Source: Oceanobacter sp045430275
Lineage (GTDB): Bacteria > Pseudomonadota > Gammaproteobacteria > Pseudomonadales > Oceanobacteraceae
Assembly (NCBI GenBank): GCA_045430275.1
Contig: JAILXU010000014.1
Location: forward strand, 40,341-104,340
DNA: 64,000 nucleotides
Direction: 5' to 3'
Under the pieces are notes generated by a model, which did no database searches, was not told where the DNA came from, and saw only the letters and a program-made list of their open reading frames with translations. Each line of letters starts with the position of its first letter. The stretch's first letter is position 1. The translations under genes were made by a program, and so were the position numbers. Positions 26,398 to 34,911 of this stretch are shown in pieces.

Positions 26398-27996
26398 TTG
26401 AACAACTTTATGCTCAAACCGCTGGGACTGAGCTTGCTGGCCGCTTCGTTGGGCAGCATGGCGTCCGTTGCCAGCGCCGCCAGTGTCGCCGAACAGGCCG
26501 AAGGCATTCTTAACAGCCAGTGTGTGGCTTGCCATACCAAGGAAGGCGATAACCAGTGGAGCCGTATCAGTCACCAGCGCAAAACCCCGGAAGGCTGGTT
26601 GATGACCATCGCCCGGATGCAGGTGATGCACGGTCTGGAAATCAGTGATGCTGATCGCCGCGTGCTGGTGAAACACCTGTCCGATACCCAGGGCCTGGCC
26701 CCGGAAGAAACCGACGGTTACCGCTACGTGCTGGAGCGTCGCCTGAACGCTCAGGAAAGCATTGAACCGGCCTTGCTGGCTGAAGGCTGCGCCCGTTGTC
26801 ACTCCGGTGCGCGCTTCAAGTTGCAGCGTCGTGATGAGGCCGAGTGGGAACATCTGGCGCACTTCCACCTGGGTCAGTACCCGTCAGCGGAATACCAGAT
26901 GCTGTCGCGTGACCGTGACTGGTTCCCGATCATGATGGAACAACTGGTGCCGATGCTGGGCGAGCAGCAGCCGTTGCAAAGCAGCGAATGGTCAAGCTGG
27001 CGGCAGGCCACCAAAACCGAGATGAACGGTCGCTGGTCGGTTGCAGGCCATATGCCGGGTAAAAGCGATCTGACCGCCACCATGGTGGTGACACCGCTGG
27101 CGGGTGAAGACCAGTTCTCGGTGTCGATGTCGGGCCAATACGCCGACGGCACACCGCTGCAAGGTTCCGGCAAGGCGACCCTGTACACCGGCTACGAATG
27201 GCGCGCCAATCTGACCATCGACGGCGTACGTATGCGTCAGGTGTTTGCGGTGCGTGATGGACAGCTCACCGGTCGGATGTTCAACCGCAATGACGAAAGC
27301 ATGGGCGCGGATATCTCAGCCGCCCATATGGATGGAAGATCCACACTGCTGGCGGTGCAGCCCGCTTATATCAAGGCAGGCACGCAATCCGAACTGACGC
27401 TGGTCGGTACCGGTTTGTCTGGCATGCCAACATTTGGTAAGGGCGTGGAAGTGGTCAGCATCCGCAAGGACAGCGATCGCCGTATGCACGTTACTGTCCG
27501 GGCCAGCCGCCACCACGAAGGTGTGAACGCGGTGTCCATTGGCAAGGCCAAAGGCGTTGAGCTGGCGGTGTACAAGAACATCGACAAGGTCAACGTGGTA
27601 CCGGCTTACGCCGTTGCGCGTGTGGGCGGTAATGGCGGCAGCACCGACAAGCTGTTTGCCCGTTTTGAGGCCGAAGCCTGGTCAGCCGGTAAAGACGGCA
27701 AAACCGGCACCGCCGACGACTTCCGCATTGGCATGATGCCCGCCACCTGGGAAGCCAAGCCCTTTGATGAGGTCGCGGCTGCCGATAACGACCTCAGCTT
27801 TGCCGGTCGTCTGGATGCGCGTACCGGTGTGTTCAGCACCGCCGATGCCGGGCCAAATCCGCAGCGCCGTATGATGACCAACAACGCCGGTCACCTGACC
27901 GTCACCGCCCAGGTGCAAGACGGCAATCAGACCCACAGCGCCGATGCCGAGCTGATCGTGACGATCCAGCGCTGGAACAATCCGCCCATTCCGTAA
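26398..27996 (+). CDS. qhpA: Quinohemoprotein amine dehydrogenase alpha subunit (dihaem)
   Basis: 532 residues. A TTG start at 26398 is preferred because GAGGAGA ends seven bases before it; the next ATG (26410) is about 20 bases away. A Sec signal peptide ends near ASA (residues 25-27). The haem c motifs are CVACH (42-46) and CARCH (131-135), and later domains are Ig-like beta structures (QPAYIKAGTQSELTLVG). The alpha subunit passes electrons from the CTQ cofactor of the gamma subunit through its two haems to a periplasmic acceptor. It is the first gene of the structural group and is followed by the maturase, gamma and beta genes in the known qhpADCB order. Confidence 0.93.
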   Translation: MNNFMLKPLGLSLLAASLGSMASVASAASVAEQAEGILNSQCVACHTKEGDNQWSRISHQRKTPEGWLMTIARMQVMHGLEISDADRRVLVKHLSDTQGLAPEETDGYRYVLERRLNAQESIEPALLAEGCARCHSGARFKLQRRDEAEWEHLAHFHLGQYPSAEYQMLSRDRDWFPIMMEQLVPMLGEQQPLQSSEWSSWRQATKTEMNGRWSVAGHMPGKSDLTATMVVTPLAGEDQFSVSMSGQYADGTPLQGSGKATLYTGYEWRANLTIDGVRMRQVFAVRDGQLTGRMFNRNDESMGADISAAHMDGRSTLLAVQPAYIKAGTQSELTLVGTGLSGMPTFGKGVEVVSIRKDSDRRMHVTVRASRHHEGVNAVSIGKAKGVELAVYKNIDKVNVVPAYAVARVGGNGGSTDKLFARFEAEAWSAGKDGKTGTADDFRIGMMPATWEAKPFDEVAAADNDLSFAGRLDARTGVFSTADAGPNPQRRMMTNNAGHLTVTAQVQDGNQTHSADAELIVTIQRWNNPPIP

Positions 27997-28068
27997 CCTG
28001 CTACTGAAACAGTCGTTAGGGTCGGTCGTGTGACCGGCTCTGGATGAATTCATAGAGGAGGGTTCCGC

Positions 28069-29511
28069 ATGGGCCTGATGCTAAATCTGAACGAACACAA
28101 CCTGCACGAAGTGGCGGTGGACGGCAGTCGCTTGCTGTTCCATATCCCCACCAGCTCACTGTTCAGCATGGACGCGCTGACCGGCAGCATCATTGATGCG
28201 CTGCGCAGCAGTGAACAGAGTGGCAAGAAAAGCGCCGAGCAGTTGATCAACGAGCTGAAGCAAACCTTCAGCGAGCAGGAAATCCACGAAACCATCAGCG
28301 AGCTGATCTCACTGGAAATGGTCAGCGACGGTCGTCCACTGAGTGCTGAAAGCCCGGTGCAAAAAGTCGATGCCCTGTCGCTCAGCACCGTGGTGCTGAA
28401 CGTCAACACCGGCTGTAACCTGAGCTGCACCTACTGCTACAAGGAAGACCTCGATGTCCCGTCCGCCGGTCGCAAAATGGAGCTGGATACCGCCATTGCA
28501 TCGATTGAAATGCTGCTGAAGGAAAGCCCGGATGAGGAGGTCTACAACGTCGTCTTCTTCGGTGGCGAGCCACTCAGCAATCGCCGCCTGATTGAAGCCG
28601 TGGTGGACTACTGCGACGAACGCTTTGCGGCCCTGGGCAAGCGCGTCGATTACATCATGACCACCAATGCCACGCTGCTGACCGACGAGATCATCGACTG
28701 GCTCAACAGCCACCGCTTTGGCTTGTCGATCAGTATGGATGGCCCCAAAGCCGTTCACGACAAAAACCGCATCACCGTGGGAGGGCAGGGCACGTATGAC
28801 GTGGTACGCCGCAAGGCACTGCGACTGCTGGAACGTTACGACTCCCGCCCGGTCGGCGCGCGCGTCACTCTGACGCGGGGCACCACTCAGGTGGAGCACA
28901 TCTGGGATCACCTGTTCAACGAAATGGGCTTTGCCGAAGTCGGCTTTGCGCCCGTGACTTCCGGTGATGTGGCCAGTTTCAACCTCTCTGGCGATGAGCT
29001 GATTGAGGTGTTCCAGGGCATGAAGCGCCTGGGGCAGCGTTATCTTGATGCGGCACTGGAGCACCGCAACATCGGCTTCTCCAACATGCACCAGCTGATC
29101 ACCGATATTCACGAAGGACACAAAAAGTCACTGCCGTGTGGCGCCGGGCTGAAAATGCTGGCGGTGGATCACGAGGGCGATCTCAACCTCTGCCATCGCT
29201 TTACCGGCTCAGATTTGCCGACCTTCGGCAACGTCAACAGCGGCGTGCAGCAGGTGGAGCTGGGCGAGTTCCTGTCTCAGCGCCTCGACCGCACTGACAC
29301 CGGCTGCAGCACTTGCCGGATTCGCAACCTGTGCTCCGGCGGCTGTTATCACGAGAGCTACGCTCGCTACGGCGATCCGGCTCACCCGACCTACCACTAC
29401 TGCGACCTGATGCGCGACTGGATCGATTTCGGCATTGAGGTGTACAGCCGCATCATGGCCGTCAATCCGTCCTTCATTGACCAGTTTATTTCGCCGCGGA
29501 GGGCGAGCTGA
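28069..29511 (+). CDS. qhpD: Radical SAM/SPASM maturase of the amine dehydrogenase gamma subunit
   Basis: 480 residues, with a strong AGGAGGG upstream of ATG 28069. The radical SAM cluster motif is CNLSCTYCY (Cys116, Cys120, Cys123). The C-terminal SPASM region has the cysteines CSTCRIRNLCSGGCYHESYA...YHYC for auxiliary Fe-S clusters. QhpD forms the Cys-to-Asp/Glu thioether bridges in the gamma subunit in the cytoplasm before export. The N-terminal ~100 residues form a small binding domain used by such maturases to hold the leader peptide. Its stop is one base before the gamma subunit ATG, consistent with coupled synthesis of enzyme and substrate. Confidence 0.93.
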   Translation: MGLMLNLNEHNLHEVAVDGSRLLFHIPTSSLFSMDALTGSIIDALRSSEQSGKKSAEQLINELKQTFSEQEIHETISELISLEMVSDGRPLSAESPVQKVDALSLSTVVLNVNTGCNLSCTYCYKEDLDVPSAGRKMELDTAIASIEMLLKESPDEEVYNVVFFGGEPLSNRRLIEAVVDYCDERFAALGKRVDYIMTTNATLLTDEIIDWLNSHRFGLSISMDGPKAVHDKNRITVGGQGTYDVVRRKALRLLERYDSRPVGARVTLTRGTTQVEHIWDHLFNEMGFAEVGFAPVTSGDVASFNLSGDELIEVFQGMKRLGQRYLDAALEHRNIGFSNMHQLITDIHEGHKKSLPCGAGLKMLAVDHEGDLNLCHRFTGSDLPTFGNVNSGVQQVELGEFLSQRLDRTDTGCSTCRIRNLCSGGCYHESYARYGDPAHPTYHYCDLMRDWIDFGIEVYSRIMAVNPSFIDQFISPRRAS

Positions 29512-29512
29512 C

Positions 29513-29839
29513 ATGAAACATTTGCAAGCAATCAACAACAAGGCGCAGCTGCTCAGCAAGGCCGCTGCAGAAGACAAGGTTGAAGAAGTCACGGCCATGA
29601 ACTCGGTGGCCGGTTGTACCGCGACCTTCGATCCGGGTTGGGAAGTCGATGCCTTCGGCGGCGTGGCGTCACTGTGCCAGCCGATGGAAGCCGACCTGTA
29701 TGGCTGCTCCGACCCGTGTTGGTGGCCTGCTCAGGTGCCCGACATGATGAACACCTACCCGGACTGGGATGACAAGGCGGCCAGCACCAAAGACAACTGG
29801 CGCAATCTCGGCACGGTTTTCCCGGACGACAAAGAATAA
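29513..29839 (+). CDS. qhpC: Quinohemoprotein amine dehydrogenase gamma subunit precursor (CTQ-bearing)
   Basis: 108 residues from ATG 29513 (GGAGGG upstream). Residues 1-28 are the leader and mature numbering starts at Met29. With that offset all crosslink residues known from structures fall in place: Cys35-Glu44, Cys55-Asp61 and Cys69-Asp77 thioethers, and Cys65-Trp71 forming cysteine tryptophylquinone. The sequence around them is GCSDPCWWPAQVPD. This is the catalytic subunit: CTQ takes the amine nitrogen and releases the aldehyde. The absence of a Sec signal fits export by the ABC transporter QhpF after cytoplasmic modification. It is too small and Cys/Trp-rich to be anything else in this context. 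Confidence 0.95.
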   Translation: MKHLQAINNKAQLLSKAAAEDKVEEVTAMNSVAGCTATFDPGWEVDAFGGVASLCQPMEADLYGCSDPCWWPAQVPDMMNTYPDWDDKAASTKDNWRNLGTVFPDDKE

Positions 29840-29855
29840 GCTGGAGTGATGAGAC

Positions 29856-31019
29856 ATGACTGACACACGCAAACACTGGTGGACACCGCTGGCTCTGACC
29901 GGTTTGGTTGCCACCCTGGCCACTACATTGGCCGGTTGTGCCACGGCACCGCTGGACTCCGCCAGCCTGACGCCGGATTCAAAACCCTTGGTTCAGGGCA
30001 AGGAATACATGATCATGGCCAATCGGCCGCATCAGATTCATGTGGTCGAGATGGAAAACGACACGCTCTACAAGAGCTGTGACATACCGGGTGATTTCGG
30101 GCCGGGCACGCTGATCATGGCACCGGACAACCACACCGCCTATATGCTGACCAATCACTACAAGCATATTTACGGCGTTGATCTGGATACCTGTGAACTG
30201 ACCTTCCACACCGCCATGTCGCAGGCACCGAACGAACGTGCCATCTCGATGATGTCACTGGCGCTCAGCCCGGATGGCAGCGAGCTGTATTCGTTGCAGA
30301 ATCCGACCATTCTGAACCGCGATCACTATCGGGTGCAGGACACACGGCTGTCGGTGTACAAAACCGCCGATGGCATGAACGCTCAGCCAGTCCGCACCTT
30401 TGACGCCCCGCGTCAGGTCACGGTGATGGCAACCGCCAACGACGGCTCCCTGTACATGGCCGGTGCCGATATCTACAAGATGGATGTTCACACCGGCAAG
30501 GTGGAAACCGCGATTCCGGCACGTAACTGGCAGCGTCCACTGTACGCGCCACCGGATGTACTGGCGGTATGGCCGATCCAGTCGCCACGTAACGATTTCA
30601 CCATCCTCTACGTGACGGCCAAATTCCAGGATGAGACCTACGACATGAACACCGCCGAGTGGATTTACGGCTACTTCAATGTCGATCTGGATACGGGTGA
30701 AACCACGACGACTGACTTTGCCGAGTTCACGGAAATCTTCTTCACCGGAATGCGTTCCCCAAACGACGGCAACCTGATGTACGGCGTGCTGAACAACCTC
30801 GCCAAGTACGACATCAAGGAAAAGAAGCTGCTGAAAACCAGCGCGCTGGATCACTCCTACTACTGTCTGGCCTTCAGTCAGGATGGCAAGAAGATCTACG
30901 CGGGCGGCACCTTCAACGACCTGGCGATCTTCGACGCCGACTCGCTGGAGCTGATCGGCAAGCTCGAACTGCCCGGCGGTGACACCGCTCCGACCACACT
31001 TCAGGCCTTCGTCCGCTAA
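29856..31019 (+). CDS. qhpB: Quinohemoprotein amine dehydrogenase beta subunit (beta-propeller), with lipobox
   Basis: 387 residues; GGAG lies upstream of ATG 29856. A seven-bladed propeller is suggested by repeated blades (EYMIMANRPHQIHVVEMEND, LALSPDGSELYSL, LAFSQDGKKIYAGGTFNDLAIFD). It cradles the gamma subunit at the active site. The N-terminus has a short basic part, a hydrophobic stretch and TTLAGCAT, a good lipobox with Cys28. If processed by signal peptidase II, the enzyme would be membrane-tethered rather than soluble in the periplasm. I do not recall this as standard for the family. Order and spacing (16 bases after qhpC) match the qhp operon. Confidence 0.92.
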   Translation: MTDTRKHWWTPLALTGLVATLATTLAGCATAPLDSASLTPDSKPLVQGKEYMIMANRPHQIHVVEMENDTLYKSCDIPGDFGPGTLIMAPDNHTAYMLTNHYKHIYGVDLDTCELTFHTAMSQAPNERAISMMSLALSPDGSELYSLQNPTILNRDHYRVQDTRLSVYKTADGMNAQPVRTFDAPRQVTVMATANDGSLYMAGADIYKMDVHTGKVETAIPARNWQRPLYAPPDVLAVWPIQSPRNDFTILYVTAKFQDETYDMNTAEWIYGYFNVDLDTGETTTTDFAEFTEIFFTGMRSPNDGNLMYGVLNNLAKYDIKEKKLLKTSALDHSYYCLAFSQDGKKIYAGGTFNDLAIFDADSLELIGKLELPGGDTAPTTLQAFVR

Positions 31020-31025
31020 CCGCCA

Positions 31026-31045
31026 GGGAGGGGCGTGCCCCTCCC
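31026..31045 (+). other. Intercistronic GC hairpin between qhpB and the porin gene
   Basis: GGGAGGGG-CGTG-CCCCTCCC forms a strong hairpin seven bases past the qhpB stop and 31 bases before the porin ATG. No T-run follows. It may set relative expression by processing or attenuation rather than end transcription fully. Confidence 0.55.
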
Positions 31046-31076
31046 ACTGCTTATCCACAAAAAAGAGAACAACACC

Positions 31077-32393
31077 ATGAAGAAATCCCTGATCGCTGTT
31101 GCGGTAGCAACGGCCCTGGGCGCGGCTGCGCCTGTGTTTGCCCTGACTCTGGATGAAAGCAACGGCAAAACCGTTTCACTCGACATCGAATCGATGGTTG
31201 GTAACTTCTCCAGCAGTGAAGATTACCTCGGTGAAGGTGGTAAAGACTGGCAGGAAGCCTACCTCAAGGCAGTACTGAACGGCGCGCAAAGCATGGACAG
31301 CGGCACTCTGTACGGTGGACTGGGGGCCATCGCACTGGGCACCTTCGGCGATGGTGATGCCGGTGGCTATACCAACGGTGACGAATCCCGCGTGGCGCTG
31401 GACTCCGCCTTTGTAGGCTGGAAAACCGCTGATGAAAGCATCGATTTCTCGGTCGGTCGTCAGATTTTCCAACTGGGCGACGGCTTCCTGATTGCCGGTG
31501 ACGCCATCAGCCTGGGTGAAGGACTGGAAGATGCCTTTGGCGTCGATATCGATCGCGGCGGTGCCTACTATCTGGCCGGTCAGAAAAGTTTCTCCAACAC
31601 CGCCATTCTGCGTTTTGATCCGGCGGGTAATCTGCGCGGTGATCTGTTTTGGCTGAAATCTGATAACCCATACCATCAGGACACCACGCTCGCAGGTCTG
31701 AACCTCGAATGGGTTTCCGAGCAAGGCACGCTGGCGGCCAGCTATCTGGATATTCTCAGCGTTGAAAAAGACGAAGGGCTGGCATTGTGGAACAAGCGGG
31801 AAGGCATGAAGGTGCTGAGCCTGCGCGGTAACGGCAACGCCGGGGTCGAAAACCTGTTCCTGTCTGCCGAATACGTGCAACAAAGCGGCGGTGATACCGA
31901 CGTCGAAAACGACGGCAACGCCTGGTACTTGGAAGCGGGCTGGACATTCGCTGACGCACCATGGACACCGAACCTCAACGCACGCTACGCCAGCTTTAGC
32001 GGCGACGATGCCAGCACCACCGACAACGAAGCATTCGACCCACTGTTCTTCGGCTTCACCCGTGGCTTCGGTACCTGGTTCCAGGGCGAAGTGGCTTCCA
32101 ATTACTCCGGCCCAGCCAACAGCGGTAACGACGTGACCAAGGTGGAGCTGTCGCTGTTCCCAAGTGAATCACTGATGATCGGACTGCAATCCTGGCAGTT
32201 CACGCCACAAGACGACGCCGATGATACCGCCGGTGACGAGATCGACCTCTACGCCATGTGGACTATCAACGACAACGTCATCTTCAGCCCGCTGGTGGGT
32301 TGGTACACCCCGAAAGGCGACACCGTCAAAACCAATCAGGGTAACGACGACACCAACTTCTACGCTCAGGCGGTGCTGATGCTGTTCTATTGA
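31077..32393 (+). CDS. Outer-membrane porin, likely amine/aromatic uptake channel
   Basis: 438 residues from ATG 31077. A cleavable signal peptide (MKKSLIAVAVATALGAAAPVFA) is followed by alternating amphipathic beta strands and a terminal aromatic (VLMLFY), the hallmark of outer-membrane barrels. The VALDSAFVGWKTADESIDFSVGRQ and WYTPKGDTVKTNQGND loops resemble alginate-export/OprD-like specific porins. It lies at the end of the qhp structural genes, so substrate entry for amine oxidation is the natural guess. A clear terminator follows. Confidence 0.78.
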   Translation: MKKSLIAVAVATALGAAAPVFALTLDESNGKTVSLDIESMVGNFSSSEDYLGEGGKDWQEAYLKAVLNGAQSMDSGTLYGGLGAIALGTFGDGDAGGYTNGDESRVALDSAFVGWKTADESIDFSVGRQIFQLGDGFLIAGDAISLGEGLEDAFGVDIDRGGAYYLAGQKSFSNTAILRFDPAGNLRGDLFWLKSDNPYHQDTTLAGLNLEWVSEQGTLAASYLDILSVEKDEGLALWNKREGMKVLSLRGNGNAGVENLFLSAEYVQQSGGDTDVENDGNAWYLEAGWTFADAPWTPNLNARYASFSGDDASTTDNEAFDPLFFGFTRGFGTWFQGEVASNYSGPANSGNDVTKVELSLFPSESLMIGLQSWQFTPQDDADDTAGDEIDLYAMWTINDNVIFSPLVGWYTPKGDTVKTNQGNDDTNFYAQAVLMLFY

Positions 32394-32440
32394 TACCCGG
32401 TTAACTCGCACGCTCTCTGTTCCGATGCCTCGGAGCACTT

Positions 32441-32473
32441 GCATCGATGGTGAAAGCCATCGGTGCTTTTTTT
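32441..32473 (+). terminator. Rho-independent terminator after the porin gene
   Basis: GCATCGATGG (32441-32450), loop TGAAAG, CCATCGGTGC (32457-32466), then seven T. One position pairs as G-U. It closes the qhp structural operon and lies at the edge of the AT-rich foreign segment. Confidence 0.88.
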
Positions 32474-32492
32474 AGGAAAGAGAGTATAAACT

Positions 32493-34127
32493 TTATGCTT
32501 TTTCTTCATGTAAATCGCTGTCCCCTTCAATAGGAGACCAACGAATGTCTTTACGTGTGTCAAGCTTTCTTTGCATTTCGTCATCGTTATAGTGTCGCCA
32601 GAATTCATCACGAATGTCAAATTTTCTACCTAGTACGTTAGATATGAGTTTACTTATTGAATAGAGGCAGGCCATATGATTGAGTCTCTGTAAACTTTCC
32701 AGTATTTCAATTCCTATTTCATAAGATTTTGAAAGGGTTTCTTCAAAAGTATAGGGGCATACAAGTCGATTGTAATTTTTACTGTCTAACTCCCATATTA
32801 TTTTTCTGTATATGCTGTTTAGCATGAATAAGGTTGTAGGTCTAATCCTAGTTACTATTACTCTGTCTATTTTTAAATCCTCTTTGTCTATTTCCTTGCA
32901 GAATTTCAAGAACTCATTTATTGGGCTGTAGGTATGTGTGTTGCTTCCTTGTACTCCATTTTTTACTTTCCAAGTATGTTGCTCCTGAATATTTTTGATG
33001 ATAATGCATGAGATTTTTAGTTTAATACAAGGCCCGTGAGGTTCTAGTAGCTCGTTCATCATCAATAGATCCCTTAGTTTTTTCGATATTTCAAAGTCAG
33101 ATTCTGAAAGGCTATTATGAGATAACTTGTTGAAGGATTTGAATATTTCTGAGTCAGCTTCATTTGTAATTACCCAATCATTAAATTTTGAGACATCGAA
33201 GTTTACATTTCTTTCTAGATAATTTATGTTTGTTTTTTTTGACGATAATATATTCATTTCAATGTTTTTCAACATTCCCAGCAAAAAATAATCCTTAAGC
33301 CTTTGGTTATCATCTTTATATTTTAGATCATACTGAGTTTTTACTGATAACCTCTTTATTATGTCTTCAATCTCACATAATTTTATATTTTTAGTTGATA
33401 TGGAATCAAAAACTACACCTTCAATAACTCTTGCTAGGTAGTCAAAAGCAAACGGGATCAATTTTATATATTGAGAGTAAGTTTCATCGCCATTCTTTCT
33501 TCCCTGATCTATTTCAAAGAACACCATTTTTATCAAAGCTGTATTTTGAATGGCATGTTTGTCTCTTATCTGATTGAAATTGACTATGTTGTCCATTTGG
33601 TTTTTATCTGTAGATTTTGGGTATCTTATTAACCCTCGCCAGTTGTGATTTATTGCTGAAGCTTTTAGTATTGTGTTGATTATCTTGTAAATTGCTGACT
33701 TTGAGCTTTTAGGCAGTTTTGAAAATCCTGAAATTTCTTTTATGAACTGTCTTTCTCTTCTGTAATTAATTGACTCATTGCTGCTGGAAACTCTTTTATA
33801 TTCTTTTTCAAGATGGATTTCAAATTCTTCGTTGTTTGCTTTTTTGTCCTCTAGCTCAAATGGATTTGATGCTTCAAAACGTGAAGGATAAATGGCACAT
33901 AGATATCTGTCGAATGTGCTTTTCGACTTGATTATATCGTTGCGGTTGAATCTCGACTCTTCTAAAAAAGGGGGAGTTTCTCCTTTTAATAGAGAGTTGT
34001 ATAGAATTTGGTACAAAGGTGGATATAGCTCTGGATGTGAAAAGTGTTCGGGACTTTTGGGGTTTATGTAAAGCTCAATGTTTTTTGATTTTAATTCATT
34101 GATTATTTCGCTTTTTGTTTTTCTCAT
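32493..34127 (-). CDS. Unrecognised 544-residue AT-rich orphan protein
   Basis: A long, charged, mostly helical-looking protein rich in Lys, Ile, Asn and Ser. Its codons are AT-biased, unlike every neighbour. I see no signal peptide, membrane segment, Walker motif, nuclease motif or zinc cluster. Segments such as PKSSKSAIYKIINTILKASA and LNHMACLYSISKLISNVLG look like helices. The small HTH gene lies 146 bases upstream on the same strand and may be its regulator. The composition and isolation suggest recent transfer; a defence or mobile-element cargo function is possible, but nothing in the sequence proves it. Confidence 0.7.
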   Translation of the reverse strand: MRKTKSEIINELKSKNIELYINPKSPEHFSHPELYPPLYQILYNSLLKGETPPFLEESRFNRNDIIKSKSTFDRYLCAIYPSRFEASNPFELEDKKANNEEFEIHLEKEYKRVSSSNESINYRRERQFIKEISGFSKLPKSSKSAIYKIINTILKASAINHNWRGLIRYPKSTDKNQMDNIVNFNQIRDKHAIQNTALIKMVFFEIDQGRKNGDETYSQYIKLIPFAFDYLARVIEGVVFDSISTKNIKLCEIEDIIKRLSVKTQYDLKYKDDNQRLKDYFLLGMLKNIEMNILSSKKTNINYLERNVNFDVSKFNDWVITNEADSEIFKSFNKLSHNSLSESDFEISKKLRDLLMMNELLEPHGPCIKLKISCIIIKNIQEQHTWKVKNGVQGSNTHTYSPINEFLKFCKEIDKEDLKIDRVIVTRIRPTTLFMLNSIYRKIIWELDSKNYNRLVCPYTFEETLSKSYEIGIEILESLQRLNHMACLYSISKLISNVLGRKFDIRDEFWRHYNDDEMQRKLDTRKDIRWSPIEGDSDLHEEKA

Positions 34128-34273
34128 TTTAGAATCTCTTTGTTACGTTTTTTCGTTTAAGATGATTTTAAGGTTTTTTTGAGCTGATGTTTTATGATTT
34201 CAATCTGGGGTTAATATTTTTTATGAATGCTTGGCCTTGTAAGGACAGGGCCAAGCTATATGTCAATGTGATG

Positions 34274-34480
34274 TTATATTATCGTTATGTTTTTTGTTCT
34301 GTTTCCATGTGCATTTATCCTGGTGTAGATCGAAGACTCTGTAATATTCAGCTTCTTGGCAATATCCTTCACTCTGTGGCCTTGATCATAAAGAAATTGT
34401 AACAATCGATCTTGTTCCAGTCTCGTTAGAGAGTGGAAAAAAGCTTCATTGAAGTCATCATTGATTGTTCTGAAAAACAT
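34274..34480 (-). CDS. Small HTH protein
   Basis: 68 residues from ATG 34480, chosen because AGGAG lies six bases upstream; a longer frame to 34600 has no such site. The core SLTRLEQDRLLQFLYDQGHRVKDIAKKLNITESSIYTRINAHG is a helix-turn-helix of the Trp-repressor/sigma region 4 style. It resembles the HTH of the ParB-like protein at 14372 (TSAQQACVVAFLNQRGMTNRDI), a weak similarity worth checking. It is a probable regulator of itself and the orphan gene downstream. Confidence 0.65.
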   Translation of the reverse strand: MFFRTINDDFNEAFFHSLTRLEQDRLLQFLYDQGHRVKDIAKKLNITESSIYTRINAHGNRTKNITII

Positions 34481-34600
34481 AAACTGCTCCTGAAAAATGA
34501 AGTGATACGTACTGTAGAGTTGTTGGTTTGTGTCTCCTCTAGCAGTGCGTCTAAGGTAGATGGAAACTGGTTTATTTTTTAGGGACAGTTTCTTCACCAA

Positions 34601-34911
34601 ACATGAAGCCGGACTTCTACCAAAAATGTGATGGCTTTAGCTGCTGGTGCTGGTCAGCTTTTCGGTGGGGAGGTAATCTTCAGCTTTCGTTATAACCCAG
34701 TAGTTAATTACAGTGGTATTTCTGCAAATCCCACACTTCCCTTGCTCCAGGTTTCTGCTGTGCCCTCGCTTTTATGGTAGGTGACACCAGATTGTCTTGA
34801 ATTGTCACACGTTTTGAGAGGTTGTCAGGCGATCTTGCACATATGTGATAACGCAATCGGGGCCGCCGGTGAACAATGAAGGCATAACAAGAACACCTGG
34901 AGAATCCTGTG
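34601..34911. promoter_or_regulatory. Region upstream of the sigma-54 activator gene
   Basis: About 310 bases with no supported gene. Composition returns to the local average here. A perfect palindrome CACATATGTG lies at 34838-34847, about 65 bases before the activator start; it could be an operator. No sigma-54 -24/-12 pair with correct spacing was found. Confidence 0.4.

Larger units (their letters stand above)
32474..34600. mobile_element. AT-rich foreign segment interrupting the qhp locus
   Basis: Base composition drops sharply just after the porin terminator and returns near 34.6-34.9 kb. The segment holds a 544-residue orphan gene and a small HTH gene, both on the minus strand against the flanking plus-strand qhp genes. 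No transposase, integrase or terminal repeats were found, so the mode of insertion is unknown and the boundaries are approximate. Confidence 0.55.
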
